Positions 15,882 through 24,119 of a stretch of DNA of 64,000 bases are shown here, in pieces. Position 1 is the first letter of the stretch. Each line of letters begins with the position of its first letter. Below the pieces are notes generated by a model that searched no databases, was not told the DNA's origin, and saw nothing but the letters and a program-made list of their open reading frames with translations. The position numbers and the translations under genes were made by a program. This DNA is from Neisseria animalis (GTDB lineage Bacteria > Pseudomonadota > Gammaproteobacteria > Burkholderiales > Neisseriaceae), in assembly GCF_900636515.1 (NCBI RefSeq), contig NZ_LR134287.1:1922001-1986000 (forward strand), given 5' to 3'.

Positions 15882-16655
15882 TCAAACTGTCTGCGCCCAC
15901 AAATCCCAAGCAAATTTGCCGATAATCAGACAGAGCAGCGCCATAAAGCCGTAGCGCAGAAACACCGTACCGCCGCGTATCGCCAACCTTGCCCCGATGA
16001 TGCCGCCGCACAGATTGGCCAGCGCCAACGGAACTGCCCACGCCCAGACAACATGGCCGTTTGGCACGAAAAATGTCAGCGCGGCAAAATTGGTGGTAAG
16101 GTTGATGACTTTGCCCGAAGCGTTGGCCGTCAGAAAATCGTAGCCGTAAAAACGTACGAATACAAAGGCCAACAGGCTGCCTGTGCCGGGGCCGAAAATG
16201 CCGTCATAAAATCCGATAAGTCCGCCGAAAAACAAACCCCATAAAGTTTCCTTACGGGTTAATGCGCGGGTGCGGACGGTTTGCCCCAAATCCTTTTTCC
16301 AAAAAGTGTAGGCAAACATGGCCAGCATAATCAGCAGCATTACCGGCTTCATGTATTCCGTCGGGAAATACGCAACGGATTTTGCGCCTAAATACGAAGC
16401 AGCAAAAGCCAGCAATGCGGCAGGCAGCAACATTTTCCACGGCACGGGTATTTTGCGGACATACTGCCATGTTGCCGTTGCCGTACCGGAAAACGACGCG
16501 ACTTTACCGACACCCAATACGGTCGGCACCGGCGTATGGTGCGGCAGGATATTGAACAGGCCGGGAATCTGCAACAATCCGCCACCGCCGACTGCCGCGT
16601 CCATTAGTCCGGCCAGAAAGCCGATGAGTACCAGAAAATAAAGTGTCGTTTCCAT
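15882..16655 (-). CDS. TauE/SafE-family membrane permease
   Basis: A 257-residue inner-membrane protein with about eight hydrophobic segments. The duplicated family motif is clear: GFLAGLMDAAVGGGGLLQIP near the start and GGLIGFYDGIFGPGTGSLL in the middle. Members export sulfite, sulfoacetate or other small organic anions; the substrate here is unknown. It converges with the nitrilase-family gene. The upstream region is the DUS-rich tandem repeat, so its promoter must lie within about 75 bp. Confidence 0.85.
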   Translation of the reverse strand: METTLYFLVLIGFLAGLMDAAVGGGGLLQIPGLFNILPHHTPVPTVLGVGKVASFSGTATATWQYVRKIPVPWKMLLPAALLAFAASYLGAKSVAYFPTEYMKPVMLLIMLAMFAYTFWKKDLGQTVRTRALTRKETLWGLFFGGLIGFYDGIFGPGTGSLLAFVFVRFYGYDFLTANASGKVINLTTNFAALTFFVPNGHVVWAWAVPLALANLCGGIIGARLAIRGGTVFLRYGFMALLCLIIGKFAWDLWAQTV

Positions 16656-16730
16656 TGCTTGCCCGCGCTGCCGCCAAATGGCAAACAGTTTAACAAAGCC
16701 GTCTGCAACCGTCTATTTGCAGACGGCCTT

Positions 16731-17122
16731 TTGAGTAAGATTAAGAGCAGTCGGCACTTATCCGCCCAAAACACGGGCAGTTCCAATCTGATTACCGCTG
16801 CCATGTGAATAACCGCCGAACAGCAAACCGCAGGTAATGCCCGTCAAGGCGCGAAAATGCCCTACCAAACCAAATGGGAACGGCCATATCCGTGCAAAGG
16901 CCGTCTGTATTTTTGCAGACGGCCTTTTGAGCAAGATTAAGAGCAGTCGGTACTTATCCGCCCAAAACACGGGCAGCTCCAACCTGATAACTGCTGCCAT
17001 GTGAATAACCGCCGAACAGCAAACCGCAGGTAATGCCCGTCAAGGCGCGGAAATGCCCTGTCAAACCGAATGGAAGCGGCCATATCTGTGCAAAGGCCGT
17101 CTGTATTTTGCAGACGGCCTTT
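16731..17122. repeat. 196-bp tandem duplication with uptake sequences
   Basis: Two direct copies (16731-16926 and 16927-17122), each beginning TTGAGYAAGATTAAGAGCAGTCGG and ending in an AAAGGCCGTCTG...CAGACGGCCTTT hairpin; a third hairpin precedes the first copy (16695-16732). They differ at about a dozen positions. On the minus strand both copies keep an open frame ending GHFRALTGITCGLLFGG...ARVLGG and a stop, so they may descend from the 3' end of a coding sequence. I do not recognise it. This fills the 480-bp gap before exbD. Confidence 0.8.
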
Positions 17123-17138
17123 GTTTGTATCGCCATGA

Positions 17139-17573
17139 TTATTGCGTTTTGGTTTCCGTAACAAAACCGATTTTGCTGATTCCGGCTTCCCGTGCCGCGC
17201 CAAGGGCTTTGTTGACATAATCATATGCTACCGATTTGTCGGCGGCGATGGCAACGATAAGGTCTTCATTGGCGGCTTTGGCTTCTTTCAAGCGTCCGGC
17301 AATGTCTTCCGCGCTGAGTTTGACGCCGGATTCCGCGCCAATATAATACGCGCCTTCGGCATCAATGGTCAGACGCAGCGGTTCTTTGGGCTGCTGCTCT
17401 TTTTTCGCCGCCTGTTCGGAAGCGGTCGGCAACTCCAGCGGAATCGAGTGCGTCAATACCGGCATGGTAATCATAAATACAATCAACAACACCAGCATCA
17501 CGTCAACCAGCGGCGTAACGTTGATGTCGGACATGGGTGCGTCATCATCGTGATTCATCGAACCGAATGCCAT
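17139..17573 (-). CDS. exbD: Biopolymer transport protein ExbD
   Basis: A 144-residue protein with one N-terminal membrane helix (VDVMLVLLIVFMITMPV, about residues 26-45). It carries the family signature DINVTPLVDVMLVLLIVF with the proton-path Asp at about residue 27. The periplasmic domain follows. With ExbB it forms the proton-driven motor that energises TonB for uptake of iron complexes through outer-membrane receptors. It is the last gene of tonB-exbB-exbD, 3 bp after exbB. Confidence 0.95.
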   Translation of the reverse strand: MAFGSMNHDDDAPMSDINVTPLVDVMLVLLIVFMITMPVLTHSIPLELPTASEQAAKKEQQPKEPLRLTIDAEGAYYIGAESGVKLSAEDIAGRLKEAKAANEDLIVAIAADKSVAYDYVNKALGAAREAGISKIGFVTETKTQ

Positions 17574-17576
17574 GAC

Positions 17577-18236
17577 TTAATCCTTTTGGTTCAACAGGCG
17601 GACGTGCAAATCGTGGGCGAATGCGTCCAAGTCCTGTTTGATGGTTTTATTGCTGCGGTTGAGGAAGTTGTAGGCCAGCACGGCGGGGATGGCGACAAAC
17701 AAACCGGCTGCGGTGGCAACCAAGGCTTCGCCAATCGGGCCTGCTACGGCGGCAATACTCATTTGTCCGCTTTGGCTGATATTGATTAAGGCATGGTAAA
17801 TCCCCCAAACCGTACCAAACAGCCCGATAAACGGCGCGGTCGCACCAATCGAGGCTAAGGAAGTCATGCCGCCGTCAAACTGCCGCATACTCCGGCTCAT
17901 GCTGCTGCGGATTTGCGACACCAGATATTCGTTGAGCGGCAGGGCTTCCGCCAGCGTTTTGGCTTCAGTGTTCCGATAATTGCGGTAGGCGGCGATGGCA
18001 TCGGCGGTCAACGTGCCGATTGGGGCGGTCATGCCCTGCACTTTCTTGGCCGCTTCTTCCAGCGACGCCGATTCCATGACTGCCTGCTTGGCGGCAGTAT
18101 TGCCCTGCTTGGCCTGATACAGCTTGATGATACGCAGGATAACCACGCTCCACGTTACCACGCTCATCAACACCATCACCAAAAATACGCCGATAAGAAC
18201 GTAATCGCCTGATTCAAATACTAAAGCTAAATTCAT
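17577..18236 (-). CDS. exbB: Biopolymer transport protein ExbB
   Basis: A 219-residue inner-membrane protein with three hydrophobic segments: near the N-terminus ([19 protein letters not shown]), in the middle ([21 protein letters not shown], the conserved MotA/TolQ/ExbB core) and after [21 protein letters not shown]. It is the pentameric channel part of the TonB motor. It sits between tonB and exbD and is almost fused to exbD by spacing, so the two are translated from one message. Confidence 0.95.
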   Translation of the reverse strand: MNLALVFESGDYVLIGVFLVMVLMSVVTWSVVILRIIKLYQAKQGNTAAKQAVMESASLEEAAKKVQGMTAPIGTLTADAIAAYRNYRNTEAKTLAEALPLNEYLVSQIRSSMSRSMRQFDGGMTSLASIGATAPFIGLFGTVWGIYHALINISQSGQMSIAAVAGPIGEALVATAAGLFVAIPAVLAYNFLNRSNKTIKQDLDAFAHDLHVRLLNQKD

Positions 18237-18303
18237 GTTGTTTTCCGAAAATCATCTGTTGGATTGAAATATTGGGTCGGTATACCTGTTTGCAGACGGC
18301 ATA

Positions 18304-19254
18304 TCAGTTCAAACTGAAATTGACCGGTATGGTGTAAAGCGTCCATGCTGCGGCATTGAAACCGCCTTTCTTCGCGGCATTGCGTGCGGCTCTGTCCAAG
18401 CTCGACGAACCGCTGCTTTTTACCACTTTTACGCTGTTCACCTTACCGCCCGGGGCAACCAGCACTTCCAAGACAACCCTACCCTCTTCGCCGTTTTCCA
18501 ATGCCGACGGCGGATAAGGCGGTCTCGGGATACTGCCGCCGGATTTTATCGGGTTGCTTTTACTGCTTCCTACACTGCCGCCGCTGCCGCCGTTTCCTGC
18601 CCCGTGTTCGCCTTTTTTGCCGCCGCTGCCGCCGCCCGAACCTTCTCCTCTGCCGCTGCCTTCGCCTTTGATACCGCTGCCGCTGCCTTTATGTTCGTTT
18701 GCGCCGCCTCCTGCTCCGCCTGCATTGTCCGACTTGGCGGCCGGTTTGCCTTCTGCTTTAGCCGATACGGGTTTGCCTTCGGGTTTGGCCACTGCAGGTT
18801 TTTCCGCTTTCGGCGCAGGCTCTGCTTGGGGCTTGGGCTCGGGCGTATTGTGCTGTTTGGTTTCGGTTGGAACTTTTTCAGCCGGTTTCGGTTTGGCCGC
18901 CGGTTTTGGAGCGGGTTTTGGCTGCTGTATGTCGGCATCCGCTTTTTTACTGATTACCGGCTTGATAACCGGCTTTTCCGGTGCGGCTGCTTTGGGCTTG
19001 GGCTGCTCCGCTTTGGTTTTGGGCTTAGGCTTAGGCTGCTCGGAACGCAGTGCTACTTTCTCCGCAACGGGCATACCGGCACCTTCCGCCGCGCCGTTGC
19101 CGCCGCCGAAATCGCCCAATTCAATAAATTCGATGTGCTCTATCACCTCCTGCCGGAGCGGGACGGCACGCCACAGCAATGCCAGCAGTCCGATGTGCAA
19201 AAGTGCCACCACTGCCACAACGGTAGGATTGATTATTTGTTCATGTTTCATCAT
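18304..19254 (-). CDS. tonB: Energy transducer TonB with long Gly-rich linker
   Basis: A 316-residue protein. The N-terminal helix (VVAVVALLHIGLLALLWR) contains the His needed to couple to ExbB/ExbD. A long Pro/Lys-rich spacer (about 70-190) crosses the periplasm. It is followed by an unusual stretch of about 50 residues rich in Gly, Ser and Lys (KGSGSGIKGEG, GSGGGSGG). The C-terminal TonB domain begins IPRPPYPPSALENGEEG and ends in VNFSLN. E. coli TonB is 239 residues; the excess is mostly linker. Two adjacent Met codons are possible starts. A Fur-box-like sequence lies a few bases upstream, so iron regulation is likely. Confidence 0.93.
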   Translation of the reverse strand: MMKHEQIINPTVVAVVALLHIGLLALLWRAVPLRQEVIEHIEFIELGDFGGGNGAAEGAGMPVAEKVALRSEQPKPKPKTKAEQPKPKAAAPEKPVIKPVISKKADADIQQPKPAPKPAAKPKPAEKVPTETKQHNTPEPKPQAEPAPKAEKPAVAKPEGKPVSAKAEGKPAAKSDNAGGAGGGANEHKGSGSGIKGEGSGRGEGSGGGSGGKKGEHGAGNGGSGGSVGSSKSNPIKSGGSIPRPPYPPSALENGEEGRVVLEVLVAPGGKVNSVKVVKSSGSSSLDRAARNAAKKGGFNAAAWTLYTIPVNFSLN

Positions 19255-19260
19255 CGCAAT

Positions 19261-19279
19261 ATATTAATAGTAATTATTT
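19261..19279 (-). promoter_or_regulatory. Fur-box-like sequence upstream of tonB
   Basis: Three consecutive hexamers of the NATWAT kind (AATAAT, TACTAT, TAATAT on the minus strand) lie 7-25 bases before the tonB start. The location overlaps the expected ribosome-site region, so the site may be only part of the operator. Recognition is by pattern alone. Confidence 0.4.
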
Positions 19280-19650
19280 ACGTTTGCAATCTATTTCTGC
19301 GGCAGCGCGGTTTTTCATTTCCATACCATCGAGAAACCGTCTTTTTCTGCCAAACAGTCTCTGCGGCGCTCGGCAATCCTGTTGGGCATCAAGCAAACCA
19401 CCGATATGCCGTCTGCATTTTTAATGCAACACACTTTGACCGCCGCGTTCAGGTGTTGCCCGCTGTACAAACGCCTGCCAACCGCCTGCGGTTTGCCGAT
19501 GATTCATGAAAAAAGGCCGTCTGAAACTGATTTTCAAACGACCTTTCAAAGGCTTTAATCCGGCACATTCGGCCACGCATATCACTGATACGGTTTGCCG
19601 CTCAAGCGTTTTGCCGCAAACCGCTCATTTTGCAGACGGCCTTACACTGT
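19280..19650. other. Gene-poor gap between tonB and nsrR
   Basis: About 370 bp. It holds several uptake words (near 19410, 19515 and 19632) and an imperfect DUS hairpin at about 19512-19547. A minus-strand frame of 60 codons (19323-19505; ...IAERRRDCLAEKDGFSMVWK) looks protein-like but has no ATG or GTG near its beginning, so I do not call it a gene. Confidence 0.4.
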
Positions 19651-20100
19651 TCAGGCGCTTTCTACCATGATGTCGATTTTGGGAAAATACAACAAATCGC
19701 AAGTCGGTTTGTTCAACAAATCCTGCAAGGTAAAACCGTCCAGATAATTGAAAAATGCTTTGACCGCACCGCTTAAAATACCGGTTAAACGGCAGGAAGG
19801 CGTAATCAGGCATTCGTTGTTTTCGCTCATGCATTCGACAAGCTGCATCGGCTCCAGATGGCGGACAACCGCGCCGATGTTGATTTTCTCGGGCGGCATG
19901 GCAAGTTTCAAACCGCCGCCCTTACCGCGTATGCTGGTCAGAAAACCGCCTTTTACCAAGGCAGTAACCACTTTCATCAGGTGGCTTTTGGAAATACCGT
20001 AAGTATCGGCGATGGTGGCAATGTTGACCAAAGAATCGTCGTTGACGGCAGTGTAAATCAATACGCGCAAACCATAATCGGTATGTTGGGTCAGGTACAT
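19651..20100 (-). CDS. nsrR: Nitric-oxide-sensing Rrf2-family repressor NsrR
   Basis: A 149-residue Rrf2 regulator. It has the N-terminal winged helix (MYLTQHTDYGLRVLIYTAV, SKSHLMKVVTALVKGGFL) and three cluster cysteines at positions 90, 97 and 103 (VECMSENNECLITPSC), the spacing of gonococcal NsrR. Its Fe-S cluster reacts with NO, relieving repression of NO-detoxification genes. A Correia-like element ends 20 bp upstream of the start codon. The neighbours on the other side of that element, a hemerythrin-type protein and NnrS, fit an NO-response regulon. Confidence 0.92.
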   Translation of the reverse strand: MYLTQHTDYGLRVLIYTAVNDDSLVNIATIADTYGISKSHLMKVVTALVKGGFLTSIRGKGGGLKLAMPPEKINIGAVVRHLEPMQLVECMSENNECLITPSCRLTGILSGAVKAFFNYLDGFTLQDLLNKPTCDLLYFPKIDIMVESA

Positions 20101-20119
20101 TTTTTGCCCTATTCTGATT

Positions 20120-20226
20120 TATAGTCGAATAAAATAAGAATGAGACAAGGCAGCGAAGCCGCAGACAGTACACATAGTACGGCAAGGCAAAGCAACGCTG
20201 TATCATTCTTATTTTAAATGACTATA
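20120..20226. repeat. Correia-like miniature element, copy 4
   Basis: TATAGTCGAATAAAA to AAATGACTATA, 107 bp, in the nsrR promoter region. Its left end would place TATAAA-type sequence just before nsrR on the minus strand. Confidence 0.93.
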
Positions 20227-20310
20227 TTTTATTCTTCTGTCCGGCAGGAATACAGTCGGATTGCCGTTTTGAAGCAGAAAACGGCATGGATATTTGACTT
20301 TCTGCTGCAC

Positions 20311-20335
20311 TAAGTTTCATAATATATGAAACTTA
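20311..20335. promoter_or_regulatory. 25-bp palindrome, candidate NsrR-type operator
   Basis: Arms TAAGTTTCAT (20311-20320) and ATGAAACTTA (20326-20335) are perfectly inverted around AATAT. The 11-3-11 geometry and A/T content suit an Rrf2-family dimer site. It lies between nsrR and the hemerythrin gene, about 145 bp before the latter. Assignment to NsrR is inference from location. Confidence 0.4.
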
Positions 20336-20479
20336 TTATTTAAGCTAGTATCCGATGTGAATTTATTTGTATTATCCGCATCTTTTTATATCATATCCCC
20401 ATCTGCCGCCGCCGAATTATTAAGATGATAACCTTATTTCCTAGCCGGCAGACTGCTTTGATGATTCCGAGGATCCGCC

Positions 20480-20857
20480 ATGAAACCGCTCAAACGTCAT
20501 TCCGCCCTGATTGAATTATCGCGCGAACACCATCATTCGCTGGCTCTGTGCCTGCGGATTCTGCGTGCGCCGTCCGAAAGCCATCAGGCGGAAATCGAGC
20601 CGCATGCTGCCGAGCTGGCGGTGCATTTCCAAGAAGAGGAGCAGCAGTTTGCGCCGTATTGGGCTCATATCGATCCTGCCTTGCGCGAGCGGTTTGAAAA
20701 CGATCATGCCAAACTGCGCGGCATGATGGCCGAGCCGCGCTATACCGATGAAGCGTGGAATACTGATTTTGCCACCACTTTGCGCGAACACGCCCGCTTT
20801 GAAGAGCGCGAGCTGTTCCCCGCCGTCGAGCCGTATCTGCCCGAAGCGTCTGCATAG
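20480..20857 (+). CDS. Hemerythrin HHE-domain protein
   Basis: A 125-residue all-helical protein with the hemerythrin-like pattern of His and Glu: REHHHSLAL (about residues 16-23), HFQEEEQQF (about 53-60), ENDHAKLRG (about 73-80) and REHARFEERELFPAVE (about 103-118). These residues bind a di-iron site. Such proteins bind O2 or NO or repair damaged Fe-S centres. Being next to nsrR and nnrS favours a nitrosative-stress role. An uptake-sequence hairpin closes the gene. Confidence 0.85.
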   Translation: MKPLKRHSALIELSREHHHSLALCLRILRAPSESHQAEIEPHAAELAVHFQEEEQQFAPYWAHIDPALRERFENDHAKLRGMMAEPRYTDEAWNTDFATTLREHARFEERELFPAVEPYLPEASA

Positions 20858-20861
20858 CGGC

Positions 20862-20898
20862 AAGGCCGTCTGCTTTTTTGCAGGGTGCAGACGGCCTT
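20862..20898. terminator. DUS-pair terminator after the hemerythrin gene
   Basis: AAGGCCGTCTGC and GCAGACGGCCTT around a T-rich loop. Confidence 0.7.
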
Positions 20899-20964
20899 AT
20901 CGCCAAAACTGCCCGATTTGCCTGCCCGCATCGACTTGCCGAGATTCAGCATTATCGTTGAAGC

Positions 20965-21058
20965 ACGCAACATCAGGCAAAACGGCAAAACCGCAGGCGG
21001 TACAGATTCATACGACAAGGTATGGCAACGCCGCATCATTCTGTATTACATGACTATT
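20965..21058. repeat. Degenerate Correia-like element
   Basis: The right two-thirds of a Correia-like element is recognisable (ACCGCAG...GGTACAG...CAACGCCGCATCATTCTGTAT...TGACTAT) with many substitutions. An old insertion just upstream of nnrS. Confidence 0.55.
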
Positions 21059-21074
21059 TTTAAGGATTTCACTC

Positions 21075-22232
21075 ATGACTTCCCTCCTCAAGCACCCTGT
21101 TTGGGCAATGGCTTTCCGACCGTTTTACTCGCTTGCCGCACTATACGGCGCATTGTCGGTGCTGTTGTGGGGCTTCGGCTACCGCGGCACGCCCGAATTG
21201 CCCAATTTTTTCTGGCACGCCCATGAAATGATTTGGGGTTATGCGGGTTTGGTCGTTGTCGCATTCCTGCTGACCGCCGTCGCCACTTGGACGGGGCAGC
21301 CGCCCACACGCGGCAAAGCATTAATCGGCTTAACGGTATTTTGGCTGCTGGCGCGTATCTGCGTATTTATTCCCGGCTGGGGGGCGGCAGCCGGCGGCGT
21401 GTTCGGCACAATATTTTTCTGGTATGCCGCCGTGTGCATGGCCTTACCCGTTTTCCGCACCCAAAACAAGCGCAATTATGTTGCCGTATTCGCCATTTTC
21501 GTTTTGGGCGGAACGCATTTGATGTTCCACCGCCAACTTGCCCAGTTTGACGCACAATCCATGCTGGAAGGCTTGCAGGCCGGTTTGATGATGGTTGCCG
21601 GCTTTATCGGCTTGGTCGGTATGCGGATTATTTCGTTTTTTACCGCCAAACGCCTGAACGTGCCGCAAATCGCCAGCCCGCAATGGGTGGGACACGCTTC
21701 GCTGTGGCTGCCGATGATTGCCGCCATGCTGATGGCGCACCAAATCCTGCTGCCGCTGGCCGCGCTGGCCGCCTTTGCCGCCGGCATCATCAGCATGGTG
21801 CAGGTGTACCGATGGTGGTATCCGGCCGTATTGAAAGAGCCGATGTTGTGGATATTGTTTGCCGGCTACTTCTTTACCGGACTGGGTTTGAGTGCGACAG
21901 GGCTGGCATACTGGTTTCCCTCCTACCTCAGCTTGGGCATACACCTGATTGGTGTGGGCGGTATCGGCGTACTCACGCTCGGCATGATGGCGCGCACCGC
22001 ATTGGGGCATACCGGCAATGCCATCTACCCTCCGCCCAAATCCGTACCCGTGGCATTTTGGCTGATGATTGCCGCCACGCTGGTACGCGCTTTCGCCGCC
22101 TTTGCAAGCGGCACGGCATACACCCACAGTATCCGGACTTCCGCCGTATTATTTGCTGCTGCCCTGCTGGTTTACGCATGGCGTTATATCCCGTGGCTGC
22201 TGCGCCCGCGTGCAGACGGCAAACCGGGTTGA
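21075..22232 (+). CDS. nnrS: NnrS-family heme-copper membrane protein
   Basis: A 385-residue integral membrane protein with about twelve hydrophobic segments. It begins HPVWAMAFRPFYSLAALYG and has FFWHAHEMIWGYAG (about residues 43-56), GGTHLMFHRQLAQF and GHASLWLPMIAAMLMAH, conserved His-containing blocks of NnrS. The family binds heme and copper and protects against NO stress arising in denitrification. It is likely part of the NsrR regulon with the neighbouring hemerythrin gene. Length is typical (about 390). A DUS terminator follows. Confidence 0.92.
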   Translation: MTSLLKHPVWAMAFRPFYSLAALYGALSVLLWGFGYRGTPELPNFFWHAHEMIWGYAGLVVVAFLLTAVATWTGQPPTRGKALIGLTVFWLLARICVFIPGWGAAAGGVFGTIFFWYAAVCMALPVFRTQNKRNYVAVFAIFVLGGTHLMFHRQLAQFDAQSMLEGLQAGLMMVAGFIGLVGMRIISFFTAKRLNVPQIASPQWVGHASLWLPMIAAMLMAHQILLPLAALAAFAAGIISMVQVYRWWYPAVLKEPMLWILFAGYFFTGLGLSATGLAYWFPSYLSLGIHLIGVGGIGVLTLGMMARTALGHTGNAIYPPPKSVPVAFWLMIAATLVRAFAAFASGTAYTHSIRTSAVLFAAALLVYAWRYIPWLLRPRADGKPG

Positions 22233-22250
22233 CCATAATTTGAAACGATA

Positions 22251-22313
22251 AAAGGCCGTCTGCAAAAAGCATGGAAACCATGATTTCCATATCGCTTTTT
22301 GCAGACGGCCTTT
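22251..22313. terminator. DUS-pair terminator after nnrS
   Basis: AAAGGCCGTCTGCAAAAAGC and its complement; an inner stem (GGAAA/TTTCC) strengthens the hairpin. Confidence 0.8.
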
Positions 22314-22360
22314 CGGTATCTTTTTTATCGATATTGCCTACGAAACCGGAACAAGCGCGT

Positions 22361-22467
22361 TATAGTCATTTAAAATAAGAATGATACAGCGTTGCTTTGC
22401 CTTGCCGTACTATGTGTACTGTCTGCGGCTTCGCTGCCTTGTCTCATTCTTATTTTATTCGACTATA
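22361..22467. repeat. Correia-like miniature element, copy 5
   Basis: TATAGTCATTTAAAATAAG to TTCGACTATA, opposite orientation to copies 2-4. It sits between nnrS and the 3' end of tyrA. Confidence 0.93.
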
Positions 22468-22538
22468 TATTCAGCACGCCACCCTGCCTGCTTCAGACTT
22501 TCCGTTGCACCGTTTCGACCACTGCCGCCGAAAGCTGC

Positions 22539-23420
22539 TTACTGTCCTTTCAACCATTCGTCCCGCGTGTTTTTCGCTTCTTCAAAATAACGGTACAAGG
22601 CCGCAGTATCGCCCTTTTCCAACATATCGCGCAACACCGCCAACTGCGCTTCCACTCCGGACAGCAGCCCGAGCAGGCTGTTTTTGTTTGCCATACAAAT
22701 ATCCGTCCAAATCGCCGGGTGGCTGGAGGCAATGCGGGTAAAGTCCCGAAAGCCGGAAGCGGCAAACTGCAAAAAACGCTGCCCGTCGGGGTGGTCAAAC
22801 ATTTCATGCACAAAGGCAAACGCCAATAAATGCGGCAAATGCGATACCGCGGCGAAAATTGCATCATGCTCCGCCGCACTCATGCGGAAAGTTTTTGCGC
22901 CCACCGCCTGCCACAACGCCTCCACACGCTCGATACCGCCTGCCTGTTCCCTGCCGTGCGGCGTAATAATCAGCTTTTTATCCTGATACAAACCAAATTG
23001 CGCCGCCAACGCACCATGACGGTCCGAACCCGCAATCGGATGGGTGGCAATACAATTCGGAAGAAATTCGGGCAGATAAGATTCAAATGCCGCCAATGCC
23101 GACTGCTTGGTACTGCCCACATCGGACACCAGCGTATCCTGCCGTAAAAAAGGCTTGATGGCACGGCAAATCTGCGGCAGCGTTGAAACCGGCGTCGCAA
23201 TCAGCACCAAATCCGCATTGCCTATGCTTGCTTCGCTGATTTCGGTAAAAGCCTCGTCAATCACCTTCCGCTCCAACGCGCGTTCGAGATTGTCGCGGCT
23301 CAAATCCACGCCCGCTACACGCTCCACCAGCCCCAAGCGTTTCAAATCCAATACAAACGATCCCCCGATCAGGCCAACGCCTATCAGGGTAATATGCTTG
23401 AGCGGGAGAGAGACGGACAT
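22539..23420 (-). CDS. tyrA: Prephenate dehydrogenase
   Basis: A 293-residue NAD(P)-dependent enzyme that oxidatively decarboxylates prephenate to 4-hydroxyphenylpyruvate in tyrosine synthesis. It shows the Rossmann start ITLIGVGLIGGSFVLDLKR, then DVGSTKQSALAAFE, the substrate-site block THPIAGSDRHG (about residues 130-140) and SHLPHLLAFAFV (about 205). No chorismate-mutase or ACT domain is fused. Length is normal for the monofunctional type. It is apparently monocistronic, with repeats at both ends. Confidence 0.93.
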   Translation of the reverse strand: MSVSLPLKHITLIGVGLIGGSFVLDLKRLGLVERVAGVDLSRDNLERALERKVIDEAFTEISEASIGNADLVLIATPVSTLPQICRAIKPFLRQDTLVSDVGSTKQSALAAFESYLPEFLPNCIATHPIAGSDRHGALAAQFGLYQDKKLIITPHGREQAGGIERVEALWQAVGAKTFRMSAAEHDAIFAAVSHLPHLLAFAFVHEMFDHPDGQRFLQFAASGFRDFTRIASSHPAIWTDICMANKNSLLGLLSGVEAQLAVLRDMLEKGDTAALYRYFEEAKNTRDEWLKGQ

Positions 23421-23480
23421 AAATATGCTTTGTCAAAACGGAAAAGCCTAGTTTACCCGATTGGCACGCAATCCGAAAGA

Positions 23481-23517
23481 AAAGCCGTCTGCAAATTCAG
23501 CATTTTGCAGACGGCTT
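23481..23517. terminator. DUS-pair hairpin
   Basis: AAAGCCGTCTGCAAA and TTTGCAGACGGCTT. It directly abuts repeat copy B at 23518. Confidence 0.7.
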
Positions 23518-23684
23518 GAGACCTTGGCAAAAACAGGAAGCGTACCCAAACTGATGGCAGGGGCGGGTTTTATACCCGCCAGAAAATTTAATACCTTGAA
23601 AAAGTTACAACTTCCAAAAGCCCAAGCAAGCGGACGGTGTCAAACCCGCCCACAAGTCCTTGCAATGAATTTTGCAAAAGTCTC
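23518..23684. repeat. ~168-bp TIR repeat, copy B
   Basis: The least degraded copy in plus orientation: GAGACCTTGGCAAAA at the left and TTTTGCAAAAGTCTC at the right. Interior GGGGCGGGTTTTATACCCGCC is itself palindromic. No gene is present. Confidence 0.75.
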
Positions 23685-23802
23685 GGACTTTACGGAACAC
23701 TCAGCAAACCGCAGACGGCACGAAGCATACAGGGCAGCGGATTTTCGGCTTCCCGCCCCCCTCTTTGAGCAAAGCGACAATGCCGTATCGCGGCGTATCA
23801 AA

Positions 23803-23909
23803 TATAGTCGAATAAAATAAGAATGAGACAAGGCAGCGAAGCCGCAGACAGTACACATAGTACGGCAAGGCAAAGCAACGCTGTAGCATTCTTATTTTAA
23901 ATGACTATA
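23803..23909. repeat. Correia-like miniature element, copy 6
   Basis: TATAGTCGAATAAAA to AAATGACTATA, 107 bp, between repeat copy B and the katA terminator. One difference is GTAGCATTC for GTATCATTC. Nothing else is seen in the 699-bp gap except repeats. Confidence 0.93.
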
Positions 23910-23969
23910 ATCATAAATGCAGGAAATAACCACACACCACGTTTCACACCGTTTCCACACGAAAAAGAA

Positions 23970-24001
23970 AAACCCCGACAACCTGAAGATTGTCGGGGTT
24001 T
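23970..24001 (-). terminator. Terminator of katA
   Basis: A perfect 12-bp stem (23970-23981 with 23990-24001) and, on the minus strand, a following T-rich tract. It lies about 120 bp beyond the katA stop. Confidence 0.8.
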
Positions 24002-24119
24002 CGGCGGTTTACCGTCTCACGGAAAACCGATTATTATCCTGCCAGACGGTTATCCGCGCCTGACGGTTTTTTGAACCGCTTGGCAGTCTCGCTTAACAGG
24101 GTTTCGATTTCCAACCACA

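Noticed and set aside
16695..17122. CRISPR-like array
   Set aside because: The regularly spaced words are DNA uptake sequences in a tandem duplication. Spacing, repeat length and absence of cas genes exclude CRISPR.
18554..19267. Long plus-strand ORFs opposite tonB
   Set aside because: They mirror the Pro/Lys/Gly-rich linker of tonB. Frame bias and homology support the minus strand.
19323..19505. 60-codon minus-strand frame between tonB and nsrR ending GFSMVWK
   Set aside because: It looks protein-like but has no usable start codon or ribosome site and contains an uptake word. Left as a note in the gap entry.
22381..22479. Recurring ORF starting MIQRCFALPYYVYCLRLRCLV at several positions (also near 20206, 23889, 30098, 34764)
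   Set aside because: It is the translation of the Correia-like element itself and appears wherever the element does. It lacks a ribosome site.
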